Assembly: GCA_027382625.1 (NCBI GenBank)
Contig: JAJKFJ010022734.1
Span: forward strand, 158,490-222,489
Origin: Tetmemena sp. SeJ-2015
Lineage: Eukaryota > Ciliophora > Spirotrichea > Sporadotrichida > Oxytrichidae
Direction: 5' to 3'
Length of the DNA: 64,000 nt
Shown here: piece after piece, positions 1 to 11,830 of the stretch
Numbering within the stretch: the first letter of the stretch is position 1
How the letters are laid out: the number at the start of each line of letters is the position of its first letter
Made by a program: the position numbers and the translations under genes
Notes under the pieces: generated by a model
What the model saw: only the letters and a program-made list of their open reading frames with translations
Databases searched by the model: none
Told to the model about the DNA's origin: nothing

Positions 1-586
1 TCTATCGAGAGATTGCTCAGCCCTTTCTCAATCTCATTTTGGCCTAACTTATTTACTCAAATTATAAAACTATTTTTTAAATGATGGTATTTTTTAAAAA
101 AAAAAAATCATAAATTTTAAATTTTGCAAAATTAATTTAATACAAAGAATAAAATTTTTTTAAATTTTAATTATATTTCGGAAAGATAATAATTTTTTCT
201 GGAAATTAAAAACACTTTATTCTAAAAAAATTATTTAAGCATATTTCACTTTTATTTAAAATATTCCTCAAAGATTTGCATATATTATAATCTAAGATTT
301 TCTTTGACTATTACTTTGTTAAATAAATAATTTTAAATCAGAAAGACACATATTTTAATTGAACATATTTACTGGTTAAATTCTAAGAACAACTTCGTAA
401 TGGTGAATTTAATTTATTAAAAATTAATTAATAATTTTCAAAGTTTTAAATAAAATGTAAAAAAATTTTTTAAAAACTTTGAAAAAACAAAAAAGTTATG
501 TTTTAAAAAAATTGATAATGAAAAGTAAATAAGTGAGGAGAAAAAAAACTTATTGATTTTTAAAAATAAAATTGAATGTTTTAGCT

Positions 587-3500
587 CTAGTGCTAGGCAC
601 ATTGGGATGCATGATCTCTATTCATTATATAAAATTATCAAATTAAACAAATTTCGATTTAATTATTACTGAATTGAAGGCTTCGTCGGAGAAATAAGAA
701 TGCAATAGAGATACATTCATTATGACGCGTAAGTTATTTTTTCCGAAAAAAGAAATGAAAATCATAATTACGATCACTCTCCCAAATAGCTTTCGAGTAG
801 CTAGAAACTTTAAGCTTCATACTCAAAATATAAATTGTATATAGAGCTATTGGGCAGGTCTTATATCATCTGGTCTTTTGTCTCTTGGTAACTCTAGACT
901 GGAAAGTACTCCTAGCAACTCATGTATATAACAACATCTAATGACATTTTTACTTTTTAGATTGGAGTATGGACCTTCACTTATTAAAAGGATTAAAAAA
1001 TTTATAAAGCTGAAACTTATTTGCGGATAATTTGGATAATTGGCCTTGAAAAGCTTCCAAACGGGGTCTGGATCGGTTTACTTGTCTAGTTCATGTTTTT
1101 TGGGAGAATATTGCAGTACAAACACAAGCTGTAGCAATCTGTCTATTTTTTCTTTGACGAATTCCTTGAGATTTATTTAAAAGTTTGTATTTAATTATTC
1201 ACAGTCACTAAATTAATAATGAGCTTAAATTAAAGATATAAATAAGAATTTAAATTTATTTTATAATTTATGGATAAACCCTTTCTCGACACCTCCATCA
1301 GTAATTTTAGCCGCAACAAAATAATTATGAATAAAATTTTCTATACTTATCTTAAAGAAAGATTATACTATGGATTTAATTATATTGATAACTTCATTTA
1401 ATACTATAACTTATTTTTTTTAAATTAATTTAGTTTTAAGATGGAAAGGAACTTGAAAAAGATCCTAAACAGGCTTCCTCAAGGAATAGTGATATTTGAC
1501 CAGGACTTCTCCGAAGTTAAATTTGAGAATAAAGTAGCGAAAGACATCTTCAAGGAGCATGCTCACTTCAAAACCAATTATGAAAGCGAATCTGACAAAG
1601 GAATAGTAAAAGATGAATAAGCAGTGCAAGGTGATGTCTCCAGTGAAGATCAAAGTTATTTATATAAAGCAAATTTTTTTTATCAGGACTATGGATTCTT
1701 AGGAAAAACAAGCAAAAAATTAAAAATTAAAGGCATAGATATTGCTGAGATCGCCAGAGATATACGCTGTCGCCAAATAACTTACAATACCACCACTGGA
1801 GAACTAATAAAGCAGTTTAAATTCAAATAGATGAATTTTTAAAATCATGATTAGTTTAAATATGTAATGTCTAATTCTCTCTTTCCTAGTCTGATTGCCT
1901 ATAAAACATTATTTTGTCTAATTGCCTCTTTCTAAAGTGAGATAAGGTTCTTTAAAAATAATTTAGTCATTTAACATATTTTAAGCTCAAGTCCTTAAAT
2001 ACTCAATATTGGCCTTTCCCTTGCAAAATTTGAATAAAATTGTAAAAAATAGGATCTTCATATCTATTCTAAAGCTTTTATAATGTTATAAATAGAGGCA
2101 TCTAAACTTCAATCCCTTATTTTTAATTTTAAGTCATTATGAAAAACTAATCTATTTTATTTAAATTTCGCAGACATTTCTTAAATTTAAAGCAAGAGAC
2201 TTTTCTATTAGACATTCTTCAAAATATAGATTAAGAGAAAGTGCAAATATAACTAACAGGGTAGAAAAGTCCTTATATAGAACTCCAATAGGTGAAGATA
2301 AAGAAGGGGGCTGAAAAAATATTAATACTCACAGAAAATTCGCAAGTTATGCACAGAGAAAAAATACTCCTCAAGAACAAGATAAATCAGAAAATCGGGG
2401 GGGGGGCCTTTCCTCGTCATCCACTTTTTCCATGAAAATATGAAAAATCACTATCTAGCCTACAATCGGCCAAAAACAACAATTCCTTAGTCCAAATTCA
2501 AATCCAAAGTGTCTAACCTGCTCATATTCTTCTATTTATAAAACCATCTTAAAGTTTTGCATGTAGAAGACAGAAAAATTAATTTTAAAGATTACTTTAT
2601 AAATGAAAAAAATAGGATTTCTTAATTTATCAAGTTAAAATAAAAAATATATTGAAACAAATAATAAATAAATCAAGATGCTAATTTTTAAACTAACTAG
2701 GCTTTAATGTGTGCTCTAAAGTAAGAGAATTCTAAAGCTCTTCTTATATATAAGTTTAAAGATCTATGAAAATTAATTGTTACATTAGAAACCATAAACT
2801 TATTTAGGTATGAAATTTTCTTAAATTATATTACAATCTTTATACAATTAATTTTTTTAACAAATAAAATTTCTTAATAAATTCTCCCAGATTCTCTAAA
2901 TTAGAGAATATGAACAAGTTAAACCTTTTGGATTGGAATTTGGACCAAAGAATTGTAATTTTTGGCTGATTTTAAGCTGTATAGTTATTTTTCATTTTTT
3001 CACGAAAAAAGTGGATGACGAGGAAAGGCCCCCCCCAGAAAATCTTTTTATAACATTTAAAGATGCAGACAATACTTTTCGCTCAAATTGCGCATGACCT
3101 CAGGACTCCTCTGAACTCGCTCTCGGCCTCAAATTAGGCGCTAGTGAACATGAGCAACAATAACTCTAAGTACGAAGATGGTTCGCAAATATAGTTAAAA
3201 TTTAATTGAAAATGGGAATTAAGTTAAAATAATAAATGAAGAGTTATAAAATGTTAACCGATAAATTGTGACTTAATTAAGTAGATCATTTTTTGGCTTG
3301 TTCAATAGCTTCTTAAATTATAAGAATAGTTTGATCTACTTCCATTTCGAGGGGGGGCGCCTATGAAGATATTTAGATGTAAAAAACTCAGAACCAAGAA
3401 ATTTGCCAAGTTCAAAAACTAATGACCGAGGGAACTCGCTACAGAGACCTCCTACAAAGAAGTTATAAGGATAAAATTTGATTAAAATTTAATCGAATGA

Positions 3501-6205
3501 TTTTAATTTACCCCGCCTCCATATCTCGCACTTGAATTGCCTCGGATTTATAATTTATTAATTGATTTATCAATTTAATTTTCTTATTTATTAAATTCTC
3601 AGCTATATTAATACAGCAGTAGGAAAGCATCAAGTTTCTGCAAAACATGGTGGAGGACGTTATGGATTTGAGTTTGCTTCAGTTTAATCGTTTGAGTCTG
3701 AAGAACTCATGGTTCAGTCCTCTGGATTTAGCAAACGAGGTTTTCTAAATGCTTTAATTCCAGGCTTCTTAAAAGAACGTTAAGTTCATTTTAGAGAGTG
3801 ACTAATTGCTGGAGATACAAGAGTAGAAATAGAAAACTGATGAGAGAAAGATCTCTGATAAGAATATGAACTTTACGGAAAGTAATTCGGGCACTGAGAG
3901 AGACCAGGTTGGGGATCAATTCAAATATTTGCCAAAAGAAATACAAATATGGTCAGATAAGAAGAGAATAAAGCAGGTTTTTATTCATTTTGTTTTAGGT
4001 CTTGCTTAACCTAATAAATTAAATGTAAAAGGAAAATGAGAAGTAAGAAAAATTATTTATTTAAATATCATCTATGAAATGGTTATTACTTCTTTTATAA
4101 AAAAAAAAATATCTAAAAATAGATATTTCAAGACAATGTAACTTAAGATTTTATTTACTTTCTATACAATCTTTAACTTTATCTCTATCATATAATCTAA
4201 TAGGTTAAGTTCTCTAAACAACCCTTAAAAAGTATTTTCGACTTAGCCTTTTTATTTAAGATGCCTTTTATTCAATTTTAAAAAGAGAAGTACCTTTTTA
4301 TTTTTAATTTTTTTCCTTAATATTATGGTTTAAAATATGTATATTATAGATTTATCAGTATGTCTATTAATATTTAACCTGGTAAGCAACGCGCTTAAAT
4401 TTACGAAAAATGGAACTGTGAAGGTCAGTATCAAGCTAGAAGATGAAAATAAGAGTGAAACCTTTGAAGTAGAGGAGAAGGATTAATTTTTGGAGTCTTC
4501 TTAAGACGATGATATAAATTAAAGAGTATAAAAGGAGGCGGGCAGCTTCTCACTCTTTAAAAAGACTGAATCTTAAAAAAGGGAAAGAATATTGAGAGTC
4601 TCTGTTTAGGATTCTGGCATTTAGAAAAATTTGAAAATTTTCATAGAGTTAAAAGTATAAATTATCTGAATTGGTATTAGCTAATAAGATCTGGAGAATT
4701 TATTCCGTGTTTTTGGTAAGTTACCGTCGAGCGCACATATGAATAAACAAGGAATTGGGCTTGGGTTGACCATCTGCAAGAAGATCACTGAATTTATGGG
4801 TGGAGGTATCGATGTGATGTCTAAGGAATAGGAGGGCACAAAGTTCGATTTTTATGTGAGCATTAGCAAAATAAGACTATTAGAAGAATAGATAGTCCAA
4901 AGCTTTTTGAAAAATGAGACACCAGGTCCTTTTGTAAGCAAGAGAGAATTTTTGTAAGGCGCCAATAACAAGTTTTCATTCAGCGGAAACTTGAAGTCAC
5001 CTTTTCATCTACAAAGAAATGTTTCATTTAAATTATCAGTTCTTTATCTTGAGCACTAAAGATCAAACAGTATATCCGAGGGGAGACCGTAACTAGACTT
5101 CATTTATATGAGCGACGACTATAATTTCATCTTTGACTCAATGAAGAAATAAAAAGAAAAAGACACTGCTTTTTAGGGAGGTTCACCTAGTAAAAATTCA
5201 GATTCTAGAGGTGGGAATAAGAAAACGAAGAGGAAGTCTGTGTTTAGCTCTAATTTCGAAGTGCCGAGGTTAAATTAAAGTTTTTATTCTAAGTTTTTTA
5301 GCTATGGTTAGTGAGTACCTCTATTAAGCCTTTGAGAATACTAATAGTAGATGACTCCCCCTTCAATATCATGGCTCTTGACCTTTTGCTAAAATAGGCT
5401 TCACAATAATTGCAGTTTCCTCCTCCTATTATTGACACTGTAAGTGATTCTTAGATATTTAATTAATTATTTTCAGGCTTCAAACGGACTAGAGGGGCTT
5501 CAAAAGCTGAAATAGAACTGCAGTTCAACTGCTCAAAACCTCAGCGCAGACTCCTAGGATATGATAGTCCATTCAGAAAATTCAATCCTCGACACTTCTT
5601 TTCAAAGCTTTAAGGACGTTAAAAAGATAAAATAACAGCCAGTGAGAAGAATCAGCTCTAGTAGTTATATAAACTTGATCTTGGACGAGCCAGAACCCTT
5701 GATCAAATTAAAGAGTGACATAGGAGGAGCCAAGACAGAGCCTAATCAGCAACGCAGAAATAATTTGGAAGAGCTGAAATAGCCAGAAAAGAAGGTTCTA
5801 GTTGAAAAATTCGATTTCGTATTCGTGGACTAGGATATGCCTTGCCTTAATGGAATTGAGATGATGAAAGAAGTTTTAAAAGACTTTAAACTAGAGAAAA
5901 ATCTACTAAAGAACAATACGAAGTATATACTTTATAGAATTATTGATCAATTTAAATAGCAATAAATATGAGTACTTTGCACTGCCTATGATAAAGAATC
6001 GTATATGAGAAACCTGATGTAATTAGATTGTGATGAATAAGAGTGCCAAAGCAGCTAATCATCTCAGATTGAAGATGTCTTAAGAAAGTAGGGCTTCAAC
6101 GGAGGGTTTTGTAAGTTAAATTTAAAGATTAATCTCTCATTTTTAGTGGAGAAGCCTATAGATGTAAACAAGCTGCAAACGCTCATCACTATGAATAGAT
6201 AATGA
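587..6205 (+). CDS. Hybrid histidine kinase A (membrane sensor, HisKA, HATPase, receiver), 5' end probably outside window
   Basis: A two-component hybrid kinase that would autophosphorylate a His and pass phosphate to its own receiver Asp. Exons at about 587-725 and 960-1180 encode hydrophobic helices that match kinase B (LVQFMFFGRILQY against LVIQFMCFGRVLQF). From 1441 comes a PAS-like stretch (LPQGIVIFD). The H-box AHDLRTPLN is near 3087-3115, the N-box NLVSNALKFTKNG near 4377, and the G-box GIGLGLTICKK near 4753-4785. The receiver begins ILIVDDSPFN near 5340 and has FVDQDMPCLNG near 5820, then the C-terminal LEKPID after a GT-AG intron, ending in TGA at 6203-6205. TAA/TAG are read as Gln throughout. 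At least three large IESs cut it (2384-3064, 3193-3608, 4013-4380). The first exons are not seen, so the gene is probably truncated by the window edge. Exact exon limits are uncertain. Confidence 0.85.
2384..3064. other. IES, pointer AAGAT, 681 bp, before the kinase A H-box
   Basis: AAGAT occurs at 2379-2383 and again at 3060-3064. Deleting the interval plus one copy joins LLKNK to MQTILFAQIAHDL. This matches LLKNKIQTVFFASVAHDL of paralog B in the correct frame. The segment contains a complete inverted-repeat element (2397-3036). Confidence 0.85.
2397..3036. mobile_element. MITE-like element with about 140-bp terminal inverted repeats, nested in an IES
   Basis: The left end starts with a G10 run followed by CCTTTCCTCGTCATCCACTT. 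The right end is the reverse complement, ending in C8. Imperfect inverted similarity continues inward for about 140 bp (2397-2535 against 2897-3036). The element is flanked by a direct repeat, CAGAAAATC at 2388-2396 and 3036-3044 (8 or 9 bp, because the C is shared with the C-run). I see no transposase inside, so it is probably non-autonomous. An 8-bp duplication would suit hAT and 9 bp a Mutator-like source, but the family is not established. Confidence 0.8.
3193..3608. repeat. IES formed by a 416-bp dispersed TIR element (copy 1), pointer ATAT
   Basis: ATAT at 3189-3192 and 3605-3608 bounds the insert. Removing it joins SNNNSKYEDGSQI to LIQQQESIKFLQNMVEDVMD in frame, which aligns with paralog B. 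The ends are inverted repeats (ATATAGTTAAAATTTAAT and the complement of ATTAAATTCTCAGCTATAT). Two further full-length copies lie at 57.47-57.88 and 60.30-60.72 kb. Confidence 0.8.
3977..3998 (+). other. 22-bp intron or micro-IES in kinase A
   Basis: The segment gttttt...ttttag separates KKRIKQ from VLLNLVSNALKF. It has GT-AG ends. It is also flanked by an AGGT direct repeat, so it could be a tiny intron or a tiny IES. The sequence alone does not decide. Confidence 0.6.
4013..4380. other. IES, pointer TTAACCT, 368 bp, inside the kinase A N-box
   Basis: TTAACCT at 4006-4012 and 4374-4380. Excision gives VLLNLVSNALKFTKNG, the ATP-binding N-box of histidine kinases. The interior is AT-rich and I see no coding in it. 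Confidence 0.85.
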
Positions 6206-7310
6206 ACAACCCTTTATTAGACCTTTAGTTTAGAATTTAGTTTGAAAGATTGAAGTTTCGTTTCATTAATTTTTTCATACTCCATAGATTAAGTTCAAAC
6301 GATAAAAATTGGATGAAGCGAAGACTTGAATAACTTTTAATAGAATATTGATTGATAAAAGCTTTAAATTCCAAACAAATATCTGATTTTAGTAAGACAG
6401 TCTTATTATTTATAATGTAAAAGTGCATTTATCAATTTTATAATTAAATAAAATAAGCTAATATTCTTTGACTTGAATTATTTTCATCTCTTAGATAATT
6501 CAGAATAAAATTAATAAAAAATAAACTAATTTGAGGTTTGATTGTTAGATTTTGTTGGCTTGAGTTTAAAGTAAAAAAATTGAGTATTAAATGGCTTAAA
6601 TAAATTTTAATATGAATAAAAGCAAGTGGCGAAGTTGAAATAAAGATTTTAATTTATTCTAAACTGTTGCTTCAGTTCTATTGTGATATTTCAAGGTCTC
6701 TTTTATGGAAATAAAAATATGATTAAATTCAGACTTAGTGAAATTTTTAATTTGAGCTAAGGACTTATCCCTCATTATTAGGTTTAAAATTTGCAATTAG
6801 TATTCGAAAAATTATGACTATTCTTATTTAAGATATAACTTTATGGCTTTGGATAAACAAAGGCTTACAAAAACAAGGCATTTATTGACAATTAAAATTA
6901 AAGAGCAAACAAAAATTTAAGGTTATCATCAATAATCAAGAGCCAAGGCAAGAATATTCTTCTTTAAAACCTACTTTAATTCAAAAGATAATTTTTTCGT
7001 TTAAAAAAGTAAAATTTGATCATAAATTTACTTTCCTAACAATATTAAGTTTTGAAAAGCTTAATTATTTGAGATGATGCAGCAAATTATTGAATTAAAT
7101 TATAAAGTAAATTAAGGATAGCCGCTTCCTCCACTTGGCTTAAGAATTTCAGTTTTCTCGTTGTGAACTCAATATTTTAACATTGACACATTAATTCTTA
7201 TTAACATCATGCTTCAACTACTTCTTAATCAAATCTTCATACTCATTCAATAAAATTAATCACTCAATATACACTTATAGGCAATTTTTATTCAGGTATT
7301 GGAGGAGAGA
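6206..7310. other. Intergenic AT-rich spacer between kinases A and B
   Basis: No conserved protein, RNA or repeat recognised. The short ORF at 6237-6428 (-) is unremarkable for AT-rich DNA. Confidence 0.5.
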
Positions 7311-10300
7311 ATGCCTGCCTCATTAGTAGAGAAAATAAACCAAGCGAGTTAGAGAATCTAAGAGAGCCAACCCTAGACTTCAAATTTAAAGCGTCGGTTC
7401 AATATTAAGCGACCTACTAAATATTCTGCAGTAAGCGGAGGAAGCATTTATTTTCTTTTTTATAGGAAAAGAGAGAATCACATAAAATTCAAGCAGGAAG
7501 GAAGAGGGCACCTAATTTAACGACAGCTTACAAACTGCTGAATTCAAGCATAGGAAAAACGAGTTCAAGTTTCAAGTGCGACTAGTATAGAACATGGCTA
7601 TCATGATATTTATTCATCGGCAGTTTATAACAAATGATCCGTCCATCAGTGCTTTGCAAAATATTAACTACACATATTTATGTCTATTGCAAAAATGGAT
7701 TAATCCCATGGTGATAATTACTTTGACGCAAATGGGCTTAAAATATTAAATTTCAGATCCTAAAAAGCTAAACTTATTTGCCATTATTGCTGGAAATCTG
7801 GGAGCTCTAGTCTCAATAAAAAAGGCATTTTTAATTTAAGTTCTAATCTATGATTCTATTTTTGAATGGAAAGTGCTTTGAGCTGTAATCAGAGAGAGAC
7901 AAAGCTATCAGCACTACGATTTGTAAGTGTCGATATAATTAAATAATGCATAATTAATGATAGTATATTGAAGTGAATGAATTATCCATTTTGAGTCGCA
8001 AATTTAAAATGCATTTGGGGTACTATTTAGCCTATTCTCAAACTATAAAATGTGGAAATTACTATTTGTTCTAGAACCATTCAAGCTTTGCTTATTTTAC
8101 ACGATTATAAAATAAGCATCGCACTCACAAAGAGATAGCTAATAAGCACAAAATGTATTGAAATATCTTTATCTTTTCGCTAGCAAAGGGATTTTGGATT
8201 AATATCTTTTTAGATCTGAATGCCAAGTTTTGTATCATCTATATTTTTCCTTCATTTCATCATTTGGGTGGTAGACGTGTCTCATCAATCACATTTAAAT
8301 AAGATAATGAGTTAATTAGAAATAGGGTATTCAATTTAAACAATATTTTCAGGAATTTAAGGTAACTCATCCATACTTAATCAACTGAGAAAGCAAGAGT
8401 TTTCCATAATAAAATTTTAATACTTTTAAAATCTTGTACTCTGAAGATTAAATTGAAAATAACCTATCTTATAAAAGTATATATCCATCTTAATTTAATT
8501 TATTAATTAAATTGCCACATTGTTACAAAAATATACAACTTTACTTAATTTTTAATGCATTTGCGTATGGCTTTTCTACTTTTTCAGGTAAGCAATATTT
8601 ATCCAAACTGCTCTAGAACTTACCTCTATTTAAGAAAATTTTAACCTTCTTACTCTCATCTAATAGCCGTAATATCTTGTGTATAGAATAACTTGCATAA
8701 TTGGCTTGCAAAGTATCCCTAAATCAGCTTATCTAGGACTAGTCATTCAGTTTATGTGCTTTGGCCGAGTCCTCTAATTTAAATCTAAACTCACTCAATC
8801 CTGTATTGATTACTACAACCAGACTAAGGAGATTATAAATTAAGAGCAATTTTTGTCATCTAAATTAAAATTCTGAGATTGAGTTGAATCAGAGGAAGAT
8901 TCTTAATCACCTCCCATAAGGAATCCTAATTTTCGATAGAGCAGTTGAGAAAGTGGTGTTTGCAAACAAGTCAGCCTATAACATGATTTGCTCGCAGCCG
9001 ATCTGCCAAACTTAGTACGAGAGTGAGTAGTCTTCCGAAATAGGAAAGAATCAACATAGAAAAGAAGTCTCTAGTGAGGAATTATATTCGCACTCGACTT
9101 AATTAAATGTGTAAGATTTTATACAGTGAGGAAGATGACTTTTTCCTTCAATATCACCCCAGGGGACTTGGGGAAAATAGCATAATGGATGAAATAAAGT
9201 AACTGACTGTCTAAAAAATAATTCTCCACCCTGGAAACGTAGATCTCAGGAAGTAGCATTATATGTAGCCTCCACATATCTTATCATGAATTTAGCAGGT
9301 AGAAATGTATAGACTTTTGCAAGAGCTAGACAAGGATCAGATCTAGGCCAAATTACCGCAACCTAACAAGCTCTATCTCGAGCTTCAATCGATATGGATC
9401 AATAAAAGAAGTGAGAAGCTTATTATAATGAAGGACAACACGGAGGTAGTTCAAAGAGAGAAAGTTCTTCTTAAGAATAAGATATAGACTGTGTTTTTTG
9501 CCTCTGTTGCTCATGATCTAAGAACTCCCCTTAACTCTCTCTCAGCTTCTAACCAAGTACTTGTCAAGAGTCAGAATCTTAGTGAGGCCTAAGCTGTGAT
9601 TCTCACTTAGCAATAAACGAGTATCGAATTCCTAATAAACTTGGTTGAGGATGTGATGGATCTCAGCTTACTCCAGTTCAATCGTTTTTCTCTAAACTTG
9701 AGTTGGTTTAGCCCCGACTAGATAGTCAGGGAGGTGTTTTAGATGCTCTAATTTTAAGCAAATATAAAGCGTGTTGAGCTCAAATTCGACAAGAACATCT
9801 CAATATCAAGGTATAACACGAACAACTCTAGCCTGCAGAATGAGTAGAGAGAGCCACAAAGGGAATACGATGGAATTCTATAGATATACTCGGATAAGAA
9901 GAGACTGAAGTAGATTATCTCAAACTTGGTAGGGAACGCGCTCAAGTTTACTAAAAATGGCTATGTGAAAGTGTCTATGAATCTAGGCTTTGAGTACGAG
10001 GGGAACCAACACGGATCAGGGAGTGTGAACTGGAATGACTATGACAACTTGAACTCGGATATTTTCAACGAAGAGCTTCCCATTATATATAGCAACTATG
10101 ATTTGCTCAGGATCGGCTCCTAGTAAGATATGTTCAAGGAGTTACATCCCTCTGCTCGCAAGATCCTTAAAGTAGAGGTTGAGGATACTGGGATAGGCAT
10201 TAGTTGCGCAGACTTAGAAAATCTGTTCCGTGTCTTTGGAAAGTTGCACTCCTCAGCGCATTTGAACTAGTAAGGGATCGGCTTGGGGTTGACTATCTGC

Positions 10301-11741
10301 AAGAAGATATGTGAGTTTATGGGTGGAAGTATAGATGCTAAATCTGAGAAGAATAAAGGCACTACTTTTTCCTTCAAGATAAACGTGGATCAAGTTCGGC
10401 TGAAGCGAGATACAACAACTAAGATACTAGAGAGGTAGGAATCTCCAGCCTCGTAGGAAAATTTAAGACCCTTAGAGTAAGGCGAAGATTTTGAAATTAA
10501 AGAGGAGACATCTTCAAGAAAGTCCTTCAGACAGTACTTCTAAGAAGGTGGCATTAACTCTCCATTTATTTTTTCCATTTAGAAAGCGCTCAACCGATAC
10601 TAGGCTCTTCAATAACCACTCTAATTAAACCAGCTCTCTGTAGCTTGACTAAGATAAAATAGATTTCATTGATCTCTCATAGGACCCATACTAATTCATT
10701 TTCGATACCTCCAAGAAGCAATCTACGCTTAATTTACCAAATCAGAAATCCTCTTTTACTCAATATAGAAGTAATCCAAGCAAGGGTTAGTATCCGCAAC
10801 TTTTCTCATAGAATATAAAGTCAAATTAGTAAGATAGAAGGAGAAGCTCTTTTTTCAGAGAGAAAGTTTTAAAAAGTAGAAAGACGCCTGAATAAAATAA
10901 TATGAAGCCCGTAGAAGAGATCCAAAGGATCTTGGTAGTTGACGATTCTCAGTTTAATATTATGGCTTTTGAGATGCTGATATAGCAAATTTTCAAGAAA
11001 ATAGGACTGCCATAACCAAATATTGAAACCGTAAGCTCTTTTATAACTTAACTTGCTTATAGGCTTTTGATGGTTTAGAGGGTCTCTAAAAGTTGAGGCA
11101 AAAGCATAACAACTTTAGCAATCAAAGAAAGGTTTCTAGTTCCAAGAATATAGTGCCCTTTGCTTTCTAGACTAGAACAGAGTCTAACCGTAATAAATAG
11201 TCTGAAAAAGTGAATGAAAGAATTTTAAAGCAGCCCTCTGCTTTGGATACCAGTTTCTTGGACGACTAGTCTCCAGCCATCACCATACCTCAGTTTAGGC
11301 CAAGAAGGATGAGCAACTTTTCAAGCAAGCTTAAAATAAATAGGGATCTTTAGATAGCTATTGAAGAAGAAGAAAAAGAAGATTTTATTATAGATAACAG
11401 TACATTATAAAAATCACTTTATGACTTGGTCTTTGTGGATTAGGAAATGCCCCAGCTCAATGGAGAGTAAATGATGCAAGAGATTTTGATAGATTCAAAT
11501 CTGAAGCTTCTAATTCAGAACTAAGAAAGCACTTTTGTGTTATGTACAGCTCACTCAATGGGCAGCTTTGTTAAAGAGACAGGTGATGAAAGCTTAGCCA
11601 ATTACTTCAACAATAGAGGCTTCAATGGGGGCTACTGTAAGATAATATCTATATTCTCATTTCAATTTTATAGTGGAGAAGCCGATCGACATTCAAAAGC
11701 TTGAGGACATAATTTTCAAGAAGCTTAAACAAAAACTATGA
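7311..11741 (+). CDS. Hybrid histidine kinase B
   Basis: This is the most complete of three paralogs. It starts at ATG 7311 (MPASLVEKINQ); a GT-AG intron follows YSA. Hydrophobic segments follow (LFAIIAGNLGALVSIKKAFL; LGLVIQFMCFGRVLQF). The PAS-like stretch HLPQGILIFDRAVEKVVFAN is near 8905-8965. The H-box FFASVAHDLRTPLNS is near 9497-9540, the N-box NLVGNALKFTKNG near 9925, and DTGIGIS and the G-box GIGLGLTICKKICEFMGG near 10190-10325. The receiver begins ILVVDDSQFNIMAF near 10931 and has FVDQEMPQLNG near 11432 (phospho-Asp), FVLCTAHSMG near 11535 and LEKPID after the last intron. TGA is at 11739-11741. Gln is often TAA/TAG. The catalytic core from about 9110 to 11030 has no obvious IES. Frames in 7880-8640 are not fully resolved. 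Confidence 0.88.
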
Positions 11742-11830
11742 GCTATATAACTGCCGTCAAACTCAAGCAAGCTTTTATTTCTTTAGCACTTATTTTTTAT
11801 CAGATATAGACTATTCTAATTATTTATATA

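Noticed and set aside
7126..7450. Inverted repeat GCTTCCTCC around the kinase B start
   Set aside because: Only nine bases, one copy within an intron donor region. Likely coincidence.
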